The translations under genes and the position numbers were made by a program. This document shows, in pieces, positions 23,714 through 34,422 of a stretch of 64,000 nt of DNA. The stretch spans positions 20,308,539 through 20,372,538 of the forward strand of contig OY987248.1 of NCBI GenBank assembly GCA_963920765.1, read 5' to 3'. The notes below the pieces were generated by a model that had not been told where the DNA came from, did not search any database, and saw nothing but the letters and a program-made list of their open reading frames with translations. This DNA is from Ulota crispa (Eukaryota > Streptophyta > Bryopsida > Orthotrichales > Orthotrichaceae). Positions within the stretch are counted from its first letter, which is position 1. Every line of letters starts with the position of its first letter.

Positions 23714-24442
23714 TTGACCTCTAAAGGACCAAGCACCCTTTTGGAGGACAAATGAGATTTCAGGCATGTACCTATGGCTAAATTACTTTGCATGATTTTT
23801 TGAAACTTTTATGGATGATGGGGAATTCAAATATTTATGTGGGCATCTAAATTTTTCTTCATTTTGATGTTTATTGAAGAAGTTAAAAATGAAAATTTGG
23901 AAAATGGGCAAGATCGGGCAATCAAAAAACTTCTTGAAAAGTTGCATTTGAAAAATAAACAAAATATGAAATAGGTTCTTTAGACTTATATATACATTGG
24001 GAGCTTTGAATCATTCAACTTTGATTGATGAGATGAAAGTTATGAGAAGTTTTGTTTGCAAGTAGGTATCATTTCGAGAGAAACCATACCTACTTGCAAA
24101 CAAAAACTTCTCATAACTTTCATCTCATCAATCAAAGTTGAATGATTCAAAGCTCCCAATGTATATATAAGTCTAAAGAACCTATTTCATATTTTGTTTA
24201 TTTTTCAAATGCAACTTTTCAAGAAGTTTTTTGATTGCCCGATCTTGCCCATTTTCCAAATTTTCATTTTTAACTTCTTCAATAAACATCAAAATGAAGA
24301 AAAATTTAGATGCCCACATAAATATTTGAATTCTCCATCATCCATAAAAGTTTCAAAAAATCACGCAAAGTAGTTTAGCCATATGTACATGCCTAAAATC
24401 CCATTTGTCCCCCAAAAGGGTGCTTGGTCCTTTAGGGATTAA
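23714..24442. mobile_element. TTAA-type foldback element, subfamily A (0.73 kb)
   Basis: Left edge TTGACCTCTAAAGGACCAAG, right edge CTTGGTCCTTTAGGGATTAA. The arms are nearly perfectly complementary from the ends to the centre near 24078. This is the cleanest foldback in the window; each arm is about 360 bases and matches the arms at 8077-8792 closely. The left border has drifted from TTAA to TTGA. Confidence 0.88.
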
Positions 24443-25323
24443 ACGGTTACCTCTAGAACCTTGTTTTAAAACATGTATGAACCAATCAAATGCAAGAAAA
24501 TAAAATCTTTTTAGAATCTTTCATAATCTTTTTTAGAGCCAGCTATTGTTGGTTTCAAAACAGCCTACTTCTCCAAGTAGAGCGGGGTAACCGTTTATGG
24601 TATTCCTACCTTATTCCTTTTGCAAGCCTACCTTCAGAGGCGGTCTGCCATTCCTTGCACTTTCAATTTCCAAATCTCTCCGCTGCAATCTCCTTTTAAT
24701 TGCCGCACTCTCTTGCACAGTCATAGGCAACCAGGTCATAAGGTGGAAGCACCCATTGCCATCACAATCCCATTCTCAACTAGTAGGGTGTGCTAATTCC
24801 ACCATGAGCAAGGATAAGTGCTTTGGAATCCGTTTTTTGTCTTTTTTAAGGTTGAGGCTACTTAAGTCAAGCCGCATGTCCCAAAGTGAGGTAGGAAGTA
24901 ATGAGTTGAAAATAGTTTGGCTAGTATTAGAATTGCATACATCTAAACATTGGCAATGGGTGTGGAACACTTTTTGACTCCCAAAATTCACAGTAATTTT
25001 AGTTTTACAAATAAAATTATGAAAATTTGCAATTCATATATTTCTTATCTTCCTACATGGAAAAAATATTTGTTGCCTCAAACACTTTGTAATTTGTTGC
25101 AGAATCGATTAAGTTTTTGGATATGGGTGCTTCCACCTTAGAGCAGCGAGCCACACTAGGAAATTTGGTGATTTATACTAAAGCGCTCTTTTGTAATGGA
25201 GCCCTTCATGTGACAATACTAAAATACGCTCTTACCGTCCCGCGATTGTTTGGAATCTTCAATATCAGAAAATTTGTTACTACATAAAAATCGCATGTAA
25301 TCCCACCATTTGCGGAGTCTTAT
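24443..25323. other. Intergenic, nothing recognised
   Basis: ORFs up to 126 codons (24597-24977, plus) lack any recognisable motif and are not called. Confidence 0.4.
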
Positions 25324-25619
25324 CTACACTGAATATTGCGTTTAGGTTGCCCCACACTAATTTCTCGACATTTCACACTATAAAAATATTTATTACTACT
25401 ACAGTGTTTTCATCAAAATTAGTGTGATAAACCATTTTTAGACAACATTGATGTTGCAAAAAGATAAACTTGTGGCTTTCAAATCATAAACTATATGAAA
25501 TCTAAATATTTTGTGTACTGCATTTGCCCCCAAGTGGCCAAGTGATGAGTCATGAGGTAACTTACCAAGGTAAGGCAACCTAATTGTCAAGGCATCCTAG
25601 ATGCAATATTCAGCGTACT
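25324..25619. mobile_element. CAC(C/T)..AATA-family MITE, TA-flanked
   Basis: Left TACACTGAATATTGCGTTTA, right TAGATGCAATATTCAGCGTA. The interior has GGTTGCCCCACACTAATTTC and CATGAGGTAACTT, as in 4523-4833 and 27106-27792. It directly abuts the TTAA element at 25619. Confidence 0.7.
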
Positions 25620-26561
25620 TAACCCCTAAAGGACCAAGCCATTTTTTCAATGAAAATCACTCAAAACTGCCACTTTTTGGGGGGTCAGTAAGAAGGTAAT
25701 TTTTTAAAAAATTTGGGAAATCCAACCGTAAGATCTTGCCCTAGATTAGATTAGGTACTTGTGGAAAAAAAATCAGGTCATTTAAGATGGACATGAGTGA
25801 GATATTTACATCTAAAGTGAAAAGGAAAGTTTTTTTCATGCTGCCCTAAAATTTCAGAAGCCTTTGACCACTCCTATAACAAAAAGTTGCTCTACGCAAC
25901 TTTGCGCTTTATTTTTCTCATGTAGGAGATCAAGTTAGCTATGTGTCGGAGAATTTTTAAATCAATTGGAACTATATAACACATGGGAAAAAATAGTAAG
26001 AAAAAAGAAGTAGAGAATGAGTCAAAACACTAAATTGTTAAGAATTTAATTATGGAAATGAAAAATGCTAATCCCAACGGTGATAATGTTGTGATAAACA
26101 ATCTACTTCCTTAGGTTTAATTATTTTTCCAAAATATTGAAAATTGAGTAAAATAAAGGACTTCAAAGTTTATTTTAGAGTAGAGAATCCATAATTGCCC
26201 GCAAACAAAAATTCCTCATAACTTTCATCTCATTGATTAAAATTCAACGATTCAAAGCTTCTCACCTATTAAAAAAAATCTAAAGAACCAATTTCAAATT
26301 TCAAATTTCAAAATTTTTTAATAAAAAATTTAAAGAAGTTTTTGGGCTGCCCAAGCGGGCAATCCTCCTCAAATTTTCAGAAATTCTTGATTAAATTCTT
26401 CAATAATTGTTGAAATAAGGAAAAAATTAGATGCCCACTTAGATTTTTGAATTCCCCGTCTTCAATAAAAGTTTCAGAAAATTACACAAAGTAGCTTATT
26501 CAAAGGTACATGCCCAAACTCCCACCTATCCCCGAAGGGACAACGGTCCTTTAGGGATTAA
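25619..26561. mobile_element. TTAA-flanked asymmetric element, subfamily A (0.94 kb)
   Basis: Left TTAACCCCTAAAGGACCAAG, right GGTCCTTTAGGGATTAA. Unlike the foldbacks, the two halves differ. The left half (GCCATTTTTTC..., CTTGCCCTAGA) and the central block (AAAACACTAAATTGTTAAGA, GGACTTCAAAGTTTATTTTA) recur at 34423-35351 and, inverted, at 53274-54190. The right half matches the foldback arms. Confidence 0.82.
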
Positions 26562-27105
26562 TACACAAAGAACTGCTATTTACAATCCTCCACCAAGACT
26601 GCCACATAGGCTTGGGTTGTAACCCGAGCCCAGTGGGAACATGCTCATCTCCTACCACCTGAAGGACCGGTCTTTGGAAACCACTAACAGCAAGTGCGAA
26701 TGGGGCTTTTTAGCTTATAAAGTATATAAGATGTGGATTTTAAGAAAAAAAAGCTATGGTGGTCACTTGTACAAGAGGATGCTTTTAAAAGAGTGCGGAG
26801 AGTGAAATAATCAATGGCCCTATCATACAATGTCATTAGCCTGTGATGGAAGTTTTAAAAGCAATTTAAGTACACAGGATTTGTAAGAGAATTTGGGAAT
26901 TGGGGTTTGGTATTTTGGTCAATATTGCCAGCAAAATAGCCATCCATGTTTCACTGCATTGGAAGAAGTGGTTTTGATGATTTGCTTGTAACACGTGATG
27001 TGCAAAAACAATCCATTACTAATTAAAACGTAAATGAAATGAACTACAAAGCTGAATTCAAACATTCAAAATCTTGCACTAATAGGCTTATGGGCATAAC
27101 ATGTG

Positions 27106-27792
27106 TACACTATTGCATTTCAGTTACCCCGAACTAATTTTTGCGAGAGACTAGAGACAGCCCCCAATTGCTATGGGACACCTCATAGCTCAATCTATTG
27201 AATTTGAGATCATTATTACGTTGAAATATGAAATAAATAGTAACAATATTTTAGTGTATATTCCTGTTTACAAGTGCTGCAAACATACAATAAATATGCC
27301 TCATTTGTGACACAATCAAGAGTTAAACTACTTGCTCCCTTATTAGTTTAACTCCTAACCGTGTCACAAACAAGACATATTTGTTGTATGTTTGCAGCAC
27401 TTGTAAACAAGAATGTATACCAAAGTATTGCTTTGATTTTATTTCATATTTCAATGTAATAACAATCTCAAATTTAATAAATTGGGCTATGGGGTGTCCC
27501 TGTAGCAACTAGGGGGTGTCTCCCTTGTAGCTCCCTAATTTTTTCACATTTTACACTACATATGTAATTATAGTTACTACAAAAAAATTTATCAATTATT
27601 ACTACAATAAACCAATTTTTGAGGGCATGGCAACAATAACATAGCTATGGAAAAACAAACCAACTACGTCTAGGTTGTAAACCACGTGACATCCAAGTAT
27701 CTAGAGTGATAAATATGCCTCCTAAGTAACCAAGGGATGAGTCATGAGGTAACTTTGTAGGGTAAGACAACCTAAATACAATATTTAATGTA
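27106..27792. mobile_element. AATAGTGC-family element with a nested foldback
   Basis: Left TACACTATTGCATTTCAGTT, right CTAAATACAATATTTAATGTA. Right-hand blocks (CATGAGGTAACTTTGTAGGG, GTAAACCACGTGACATCCAA) match the relatives. It is split at about 27150-27530 by another inverted repeat. Confidence 0.6.
27150..27530. mobile_element. Nested foldback, GAGACA(G/C)CCCC ends
   Basis: Left GAGACAGCCCCCAATTGCTA, right TAGCAACTAGGGGGTGTCTC. The arms run inward with strong complementarity (TTTACAAGTGCTGCAAACAT against its complement) to a centre near 27340. Confidence 0.7.
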
Positions 27793-27984
27793 GTTCTCAT
27801 CTAAAGCAACTCCCATCTAAATCAATAAAGTGTTGCAATGCCACTATCAATGCCTCCTTTTCAATATACATGTTTGAAAATGAGCTACTTATTGACAGTC
27901 ACTAAAAAAAACTTAATCCAAATAAGATGCTTGTTGTGTTGCTTGCAATGAACTTACATCATATTTGTTTCTTTAGAGGTATTG

Positions 27985-28063
27985 TTAACCCCTAAATGCC
28001 CATGGTGTCAAATTCCAAAATCAAAAACACCACATTTTGGTGTAGTGGGCATTTAGGGGTTAA
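27985..28063. mobile_element. Minimal TTAA-flanked element (79 bp)
   Basis: TTAACCCCTAAATGCCCA on the left and TGGGCATTTAGGGGTTAA-like bases on the right (GGGCATTTAGGGGTTAA) enclose only about 43 bases. The terminal repeats belong to subfamily B. This is the smallest bounded member in the window. Confidence 0.8.
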
Positions 28064-28701
28064 ATTAAGAACCTAGAAGTTGATGTTTAAAAATGACTGA
28101 ATGTTGGACCATGTCATGAAATTCATGACCCAAATGAGGGTAAAATGGTGAAGAATGATGTGTATTGTTCTTGGTTTAATTGTCTTTCTTTTGGGAAAAG
28201 AACTTGGAGCCAAAGAAAGGGCTCAATAATTGAGCATCTGTTTTTGGAATTTTTGGAACTACATGAAACCTACAGTACGCCTTCCAAGCATCTAAACTAT
28301 GTCAAGTCTCCCCTTCTCCCCGGAATATTGGGACCCGGGTAAAGCGTACAAGTACAGTCCCCCTTGAAAGGTTTTGAGGAGCTGACTGTAGACTTTGCTA
28401 TCCAACTGGAAAACCCCCCTCATTTATGGGCTTAGCTGCCTGGTTGGCATTTTTATACATGCACATGGTGCACTTTATTTGTTTATTTTTGGGCATTTCT
28501 TTACAGTAGAGTTTTTACTTGGCTGTGATGTTTTCAAAGTTTGGGTAAAAACAGAGTAACTTAGTAAGTTACATCTGGTGTCTGCGGAGAACCAGAGTTT
28601 AATGTGATTGGGTTGGGTTGACTTTTGTTAGATAAAAACACATAAGAAAAGTTTCCATATGTAGAAATTTTCAAATTGAATCTTGCTCAAGCAAATAAGT
28701 C
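28064..28701. other. Intergenic, nothing recognised
   Basis: No bounded element and no credible gene. Confidence 0.4.
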
Positions 28702-28935
28702 TATGGTAGGAGGCTCTAATTTGGACCATGCTTTAATTCGGATTAGTTCTAGGAAGGGTTGACATTAGATCAAATATTTATTACTGTCATTGATGAGTTA
28801 GATGAGGTTAGCAAACTAGGTTGCTAAACTCACCTACCTCAACAATGATAATAATAGATATTTGATCTAAAATGTCAGCCCTTCTTAGAGCTAATCCAAA
28901 TTAGAGCATGGTTCAAATTAGAGCCTCCTACCTTA
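28702..28935. mobile_element. AGGTAGG-family foldback, GGCTCTAATTTGG subtype
   Basis: Left TATGGTAGGAGGCTCTAATT, right AATTAGAGCCTCCTACCTTA. The arms are complementary over about 100 bases around a centre near 28818. Edges at TA. Confidence 0.8.
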
Positions 28936-29014
28936 ACCAGAATTTGGGACACATTTTAACTTCACCGGCTAAAATCATGCATTTGTAATTTTGAGTCAAT
29001 TTTATTTTGGGGAG

Positions 29015-29330
29015 AATTTTATGGGAACCCCTGAAGTTTGTCATATTTGTTTAGATATCCGTGGTTTTTCAGAAATTGCACAAATACCGTTGGACCATGA
29101 TTTCAAATGTTTGTCTTGTTATGGAGGCAACTTCCTTCTTGACCAATATTAAAACACGGATTGCAATGGAACAATAAAGAAGTGTTGTGCGCACAAGGGA
29201 GAAAGAAGTAGCATGCACAAAAAAACAAACGCTTGAAAATTGTAGTCCAAGGGTATTTATGCAGTTTTTGAAAAACTAGGATTATCTATACAAAGATGGC
29301 AAACTTTGGGGGTATCCATCAAATTTTCCT
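29015..29330. mobile_element. GGATACCCC-family MITE, intact copy
   Basis: Left end GAGAATTTTATGGGAACCCC, right end GGGGGTATCCATCAAATTTTC. The interior (GCACACAAGGG..., GTAGCATGCACA) matches 59619-59931 and the two halves of 47129-48105. Length about 315 bases. Confidence 0.7.
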
Positions 29331-29486
29331 TTTTTTTTCATAGGGTGTACCAAAAGTTTCCCTATATTCATACTATAATATATTATGGTAAGACATTAAA
29401 AAAAAAAAAAACTAGACTGGTTTTTGTTAGGCAATTTAAAGTTTCAACCATTTTTTTTGCAATTTCAAATGGTTGGCCATACACTA

Positions 29487-29852
29487 AGGGTGGCTTCACA
29501 CTATGGCCAAAGGTCAAGAGGCTGTCGGTTTGCACCAATCAGATTGCACGAAATTGAGACTCCGGCCGCTCAACCCTTCACACTAGAGGCCAAACTCCAA
29601 AGGCCGTCATCCCCCATTTGCTTACATGGGAGCACTTTGTCATTCAAGGTTGACGGCCTCTCAAAGTGAAGTTTGGTTTAACAAAAATGAAGACCCAAAC
29701 TATGAGCGAGAGGCCATCTGTTTCAGCATTTATTGCTATCAATTTCAACATTTATTGTCTATTTTCAACAAAATTTCTAAACCTCTTAGCAAAGTTTGGC
29801 CACTCAATTTCACCGCCTCTCGACTTGGCCGATCATAGTGTGGAGCGGCCCT
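29487..29852. mobile_element. MITE with AGGG(C/T)(C/G)GCT(C/T)CACACTATG ends
   Basis: Left AGGGTGGCTTCACACTATGG, right CATAGTGTGGAGCGGCCCT: 16 of 19 terminal bases complementary. It is GC-richer than its surroundings. The ends are of the kind often seen on hAT-type plant MITEs, but no clear target duplication could be assigned. Confidence 0.6.
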
Positions 29853-30976
29853 AAATGCCGGATTGTCTTGGACCTGCATCTAACTCTTCCCAAGGGCATG
29901 GAGGACTTTTGCATGGTGATCAAACGTGAAACTAATATATCTCTCTCCACAACGAGAGCATGAGCTCGGGTCTTGAATGGAAATTTATGAATATCGACTG
30001 CTCCATAAGATATGCTAAGCTTTGTTGCCATGGATCAATTGTGTGGTGGAACATGCTAACCTTTGTAACGTCTTATCCTTTTTGGTATAATTTTGTGAAA
30101 CATTAATCTCCTAATTTCAAAAGTTCACCATGTTAGTTTGGAACGGTTGGATTTATAGCTAATTACAATTGAAATGAAGAGAATTTTGAAAAACCCAAGT
30201 GTAGTAGAAAGCATCATACTGTTTTTTGAGGGAGTAAAAATTAAGGCACCATGGCATGTGCAGGCAAATTTAAGTCATTGGACAGCTGAGGTCCTTGAGG
30301 AACCCCAAGTTGGTTGGGCCTCAATTCTCTAGGAACCTTGAGTACCGAGCTTTAGGGTACAACCGGGAATGACATTATAATATTCTTGGAGGGTGATTTT
30401 ATTTGGACCGAGGCACAGGAATTCATTGCTCCCCCTTCGTTTGGGCCCCAGCCTGCGGCATCATGGACCCCCTGTAGCTGTAAAGAATCACTCATTATTA
30501 GAAATAAGGCATGGATCCTCTTTGTTTTTCTTTTGTTCGCTTCTCTACAATAAACTCTCTTCATTTGAACCAGAAAGAGAATAACGAAAAAAATAGTATA
30601 TTTGGGGGTTTGGCCACCACATACAATCATGCCATTATGAGCAAGTTCATTCTTGCCATGTACCAAACTTGTACTCTTTCCAGTACATTTATGTGCTTCC
30701 CATATTCCCCTCCCGGCCCCTCTTGGCAACAAATATTGGCCCATAGGCCCCATACTCCCATACATTTTGTACAAGGGGTATAACTATAAGCTTAGTTTTA
30801 TCAGAACAGCATATTGAATCTGGGTTGTCCTCGTGTCCACAACAGACTCCTATGACTGCGTGGCAGCCTTTTTTTATTTTGTTACTAACAGCTATTTTCG
30901 CGCTGTATCAATTTTGAGCCAGGGGCTGGGAATATTTTGTGAGGTATTTTATTCGACGTGGCACTTTTATTTTTGT
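29853..30976. other. Intergenic, nothing recognised
   Basis: ORFs up to 140 codons (30352-30774, minus) have no recognisable domains and are not called. Confidence 0.4.
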
Positions 30977-31102
30977 TTAACCCCTATAGGCCCAAGCCCT
31001 TTTTACTGTAAAAGTCACCAAAAACTGTCATTTTTAAGGGAATGAGTAGAAAGGTAGGATTATTATTTTTTGAAAATTCAATTGTAGAATCTTGCCCTAG
31101 AC

Positions 31103-31979
31103 TAAGAGCACCTCTATCGGTTGACTTCGGCCGCTCAATTAGCGAGTCGTTTTGGTAATGTTGACATTTTTTTACCCCCACCAGTCACACGCCCAAAAAA
31201 TCTTCCCATGCATGCTTGCCAAATTGGGGTCCGGGGATGGCGAGCTGCCGGGGTTGCAAATCTCAGGCTAATTTTAGATCGTGTGAAGACTGCGTTCAAG
31301 CAGAGGCCTACGTGGATGGGACAAGCTGTCTTGGGCCCACGACCATTGTGACCTGGCCAAGGTCACACGACCTACGTGGCACGAATAAAATCTCCTTTCC
31401 GTCCGGCCATACCGGATATTGCGGTCTAGATCCTCTATCGAGTCTGTCCCACTCCAAACCAGTGGGAATTGATACCACTACCCACCCAAAATTGTAGCTC
31501 CAAACCCTTGCACAAGTGCTTGGCGAGTCAGAGTTATTCTGGACTGGTGGAAGTACTCTAAGATAGGAGAACCCAAATGTAACACTAGCCGTTTATTGAC
31601 ATCTACAAACAAACTTAAATTTACAGGCTCCTGCTTGCAAACAAGACACATTGTTTAACAAAACTTGTCATAGTAATGGAGTATAGGGAACACAAATTGT
31701 GTAGGTGGTTGAGAAGCTACACATGTGACACAATCTTTTTGTTGTTGCTTTTTCATTTCAATACAAGCATTTCAATTGGGGTCTAGCGTCTACAATAGGT
31801 AGGTCTAGGGAGTTGCCTTCAACAATTCCTAATTTATTCATACAATCTTAGAAAATTCCAAAAACAACGTTTCTTGCATTTGTGCCTACTTCCTAACAAG
31901 CACATGCCATTATATCCTAAAAAGATATTCAAGATCACCACATATGAAGTAAGTGTTGATTCCAAGTTCTCCTACCTTA
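31103..31979. mobile_element. AGGTAGG-family element inside the TTAA element
   Basis: Right end GTTCTCCTACCTTA at 31966-31979. The complementary left end is AGATAGGAGAACC at 31561-31573. Upstream of it sits another element (31105-31558), so the outer edge is the TA at 31103. Edges at TA fit the family. Confidence 0.55.
31105..31558. mobile_element. GC-rich element with AGAGCACCTC / GTACTCT ends
   Basis: Left AGAGCACCTCTATCGG, right complement of AGAGTACTTCCACCAG. About 450 bases, richer in GC than its host, with a few overlapping ORFs under 95 codons. It is the innermost (youngest) piece of the 31-32 kb stack. Confidence 0.5.
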
Positions 31980-32771
31980 TGAGAGGTACTTTTAGAAAAA
32001 CAATCAGCTCATTCCAAATGAATGGGAGTGAGATATTGACATCAAAAGTGGAAAATAATGTTTCTTTCCTACCTGCTCAAAAATTTAAGAAGCCTTTGAC
32101 CACTCCTAAAGTAAAAAATTGTTCTCCACAAAGTTGAGGCTTATTTTCTCCATGTAGAAGACCAAGTTGAGTGTGTGTGGGAGGATTTTCAAATGAATTG
32201 GAGGTGTACAACATATTTCAAAAAAAAATTGAATGCTAGAGGTCATGAAATTTCCAAATACACAAGGTAGAATTGGAGGATTTATGTAAAATTTAGAAAT
32301 TTGAATTACACAAATCCAAACAGTGAAGATTAAGGAATCCATGCCCACTTCAACTTGGGAAAGAAAAAAAAAACTAAAAAACAAATACACAAACCACTCA
32401 AAAGTTCAAGTACCAAATTTTACAAGGGTATAAAGGAATGGAGGGTTGGGACTTGGGAGTCCTCCAAGACGGGCTCCTTCCACTCCACTCCCTTTTGCAC
32501 AAGTGTCCACACCTTGTGGCTGTAAGAGCTGACTCTTTTAGTCAACACCCACTTACAAAGAAGAGGCTCTACCCAAACTACCCCTCCTCCCCTTGTTTTG
32601 ATAAATTCTTGCATAACTTCTTCATCATATGTCAAAATGAAGAAAATTTGAATAGCTGCATAGGTCTTTGAATTCCCCAACTTTAATAAACAATTCAAAA
32701 AATCATGCAAACTATAGGTACATGCCCAAAACCCCCCTTGGCCCCAATGGGCCACTTGGGCCTTTAGGGGT

Positions 32772-32884
32772 TAAGGTAGGTATACCCATTTCTAATCATT
32801 GAACTTTATACCATTCATATGTACATACATTGTACACATGAACGGTATTAGGTTCAGTGATCAAGAATGGGTATACCTACCTTA
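32772..32884. mobile_element. AGGTAGG-family mini foldback (113 bp)
   Basis: Left TAAGGTAGGTATACCCATT, right AATGGGTATACCTACCTTA, with almost the whole length complementary around a centre near 32828. It starts within the TTAA that ends the preceding element. Confidence 0.85.
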
Positions 32885-33264
32885 TATGTTTTGTATACTA
32901 AAGCTCGGTTCAAATTAGCAACCGGACAAAACACAAAAAATGGCACTCCATTTGGTCTTTATCCTCCAAATCACTTCTACATCAATCATCCATGAGTGTT
33001 GGAGAAGAACTTTGCCACAAAGCAAGAGTATCAATCTACTGGAGAAGTTTGGGCCATCCTAATTGCAAGCCCCAAAATTTCATTATCTTGTCCACTAACG
33101 TGGCTATATTGATTGGTGACCTTGCAAGTTGAAGACCCAAACAAACTCTAAATGTGAACACTTCACTAAACAAAAATGATATTTCAACCAACTACGTTTG
33201 AAATAATTTTGTCTAGTCACTAGTTTGAACCGAGCCTAAGGATCATGACTTGTGTGTTAACCAC

Positions 33265-34297
33265 TTAACCCCTGAAAGCCCACTTGTCCCTTCTAGGGAC
33301 AAAATGAATTTTGGGCAGCTCACTACAAGTGGATGTTTTGTCTTTTTTCTTTAAAAGTTTCACGCATGATGTGCCCAAGAAGTAGCTTCAAGGTCCAACA
33401 ACTTTCATAACTTTTGACTACATGGTTCAAAAGTTATTGCATGATATTTTGTTGTTTTTGAACTCTAGGCAGCTTGGGCAGCTCAAAAAATTTCTTTAAA
33501 GTTTACATTTTTTTGAATTTTGTTTGGAATAGATTCTTTAGACTTATATATATGTGGGAAACTTTGACTCACTTGATTTCAATTAATGAGATGAAAGTTA
33601 CTAGAAGTTTTAGTTTGCCAATAGGTATGGTTTAGAGAGACTCTATACCTACCCATAAACTAAAACTTCTCATAACTTTCATTTCAATAATCAAATTTGA
33701 ATGATTCAAAGCTCCTCACATACATACAAGTCTAAAGATCCTATTCCAAAAAAACATCATTAGGAAAAATTTTAGTCTTCAAGAAGGCCTTAAAAATTCT
33801 GTTAATTTTGTTCCCAATGTGGGGAACCAAAAAAAAAAAAAAAAAAAAATCTTATAAAAAATTTAGAAATTTTTGTGATTTTACTTTGGTTTTTTAATTT
33901 TTTGATTTTTTTTTAAATTAAAAAAATGACATGGCCCCAATGCTGCCATGTCAGCCTGCAAAATTTCCAAGGTTAAGGGGTATGGGCCTAAGGTTCCCAT
34001 GCTTGGGAACTCAGGGCCTTATTGAGGGCCCATATTTTTCCTAACGCCAAAAAATGTAAATTTTAAAGACTTTTTTTGAGTTGCCCAAGTTGCTTGGAGT
34101 TTAAAAAAATAACATGTCACAATAGGTTTTGAACCATGTAGTCAAAAGCTATGAAAATTGTTGGACCTTAAAGCTACTCCTTGGGCACATCATGTGCGAA
34201 ATTTTCAAAGAAAAAAGATGAAACATCCACTTGTAGTGAGCTGCCCAAAATTGCCATGTTGCCAGAAAGAAACATTGCTTGGGCCTTTAGGGGTTGA
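33265..34297. mobile_element. TTAA-flanked foldback, subfamily A variant, interrupted (1.03 kb)
   Basis: Left TTAACCCCTGAAAGCCCA, right GGGCCTTTAGGGGTTGA. Arms meet near 33638 (TAGGTATGGTTTAGAGAG / complement). The left arm is about 374 bases and the right about 659, the excess being an insertion at about 33760-34043. Both arms carry GTGGATGTTT / complement and the GCAGCTTGGGCAGC-like block. Confidence 0.75.
33760..34043. mobile_element. Insertion in the right arm of the foldback, TTAGGAAAAAT ends
   Basis: Left TTAGGAAAAATTTTAG, right ATATTTTTCCTAA. It contains an 18-base A run and the GCCATGTCAGCCTG block. It is absent from the left arm, so its limits follow from comparing the two arms; exact edges are approximate. 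Confidence 0.45.
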
Positions 34298-34422
34298 TCC
34301 ATTTTATGAGACTTTTTGGAAATTTGAAAATAACACAAAACTTCAACAAATTTTTTGCATGAAAGAGTATTATAAAATGTTTACTGTTAAATGTTCTTTC
34401 ATACAAAACAGGTGAAGGATAT

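Larger units (their letters stand above)
30977..32774. mobile_element. TTAA-flanked asymmetric element with stacked insertions (1.8 kb)
   Basis: Left TTAACCCCTATAGGCCCAAG, right CTTGGGCCTTTAGGGGTTAA-like (GGGCCTTTAGGGGTTAA). Its left block (TTCAATTGTAGAATCTTGCC) and the block resuming at 31980 (GAGAGGTACTTTTAG..., ATGGGAGTGAGATATTGACA) are continuous in 25619-26561 and 34423-35351, so 31103-31979 is inserted DNA. About 920 bases remain when it is removed, equal to its relatives. Confidence 0.75.

Noticed and set aside
29424-29669. 81-codon ORF with cysteine- and histidine-containing stretch
   Set aside because: Overlaps the MITE at 29487-29852 and has no zinc-binding pattern or homology that I recognise.
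30977-30980. TTAA elements as PIF/Harbinger MITEs with TAA or TTA duplication
   Set aside because: Not fully excluded, but the fourth base is conserved on both sides in most copies and the rejoined host at 47.2 kb fits four bases; listed as the main alternative.
32420-32755. 111-codon ORF on the minus strand
   Set aside because: Lies wholly inside a TTAA element, and the same region is broken by stops in relatives.
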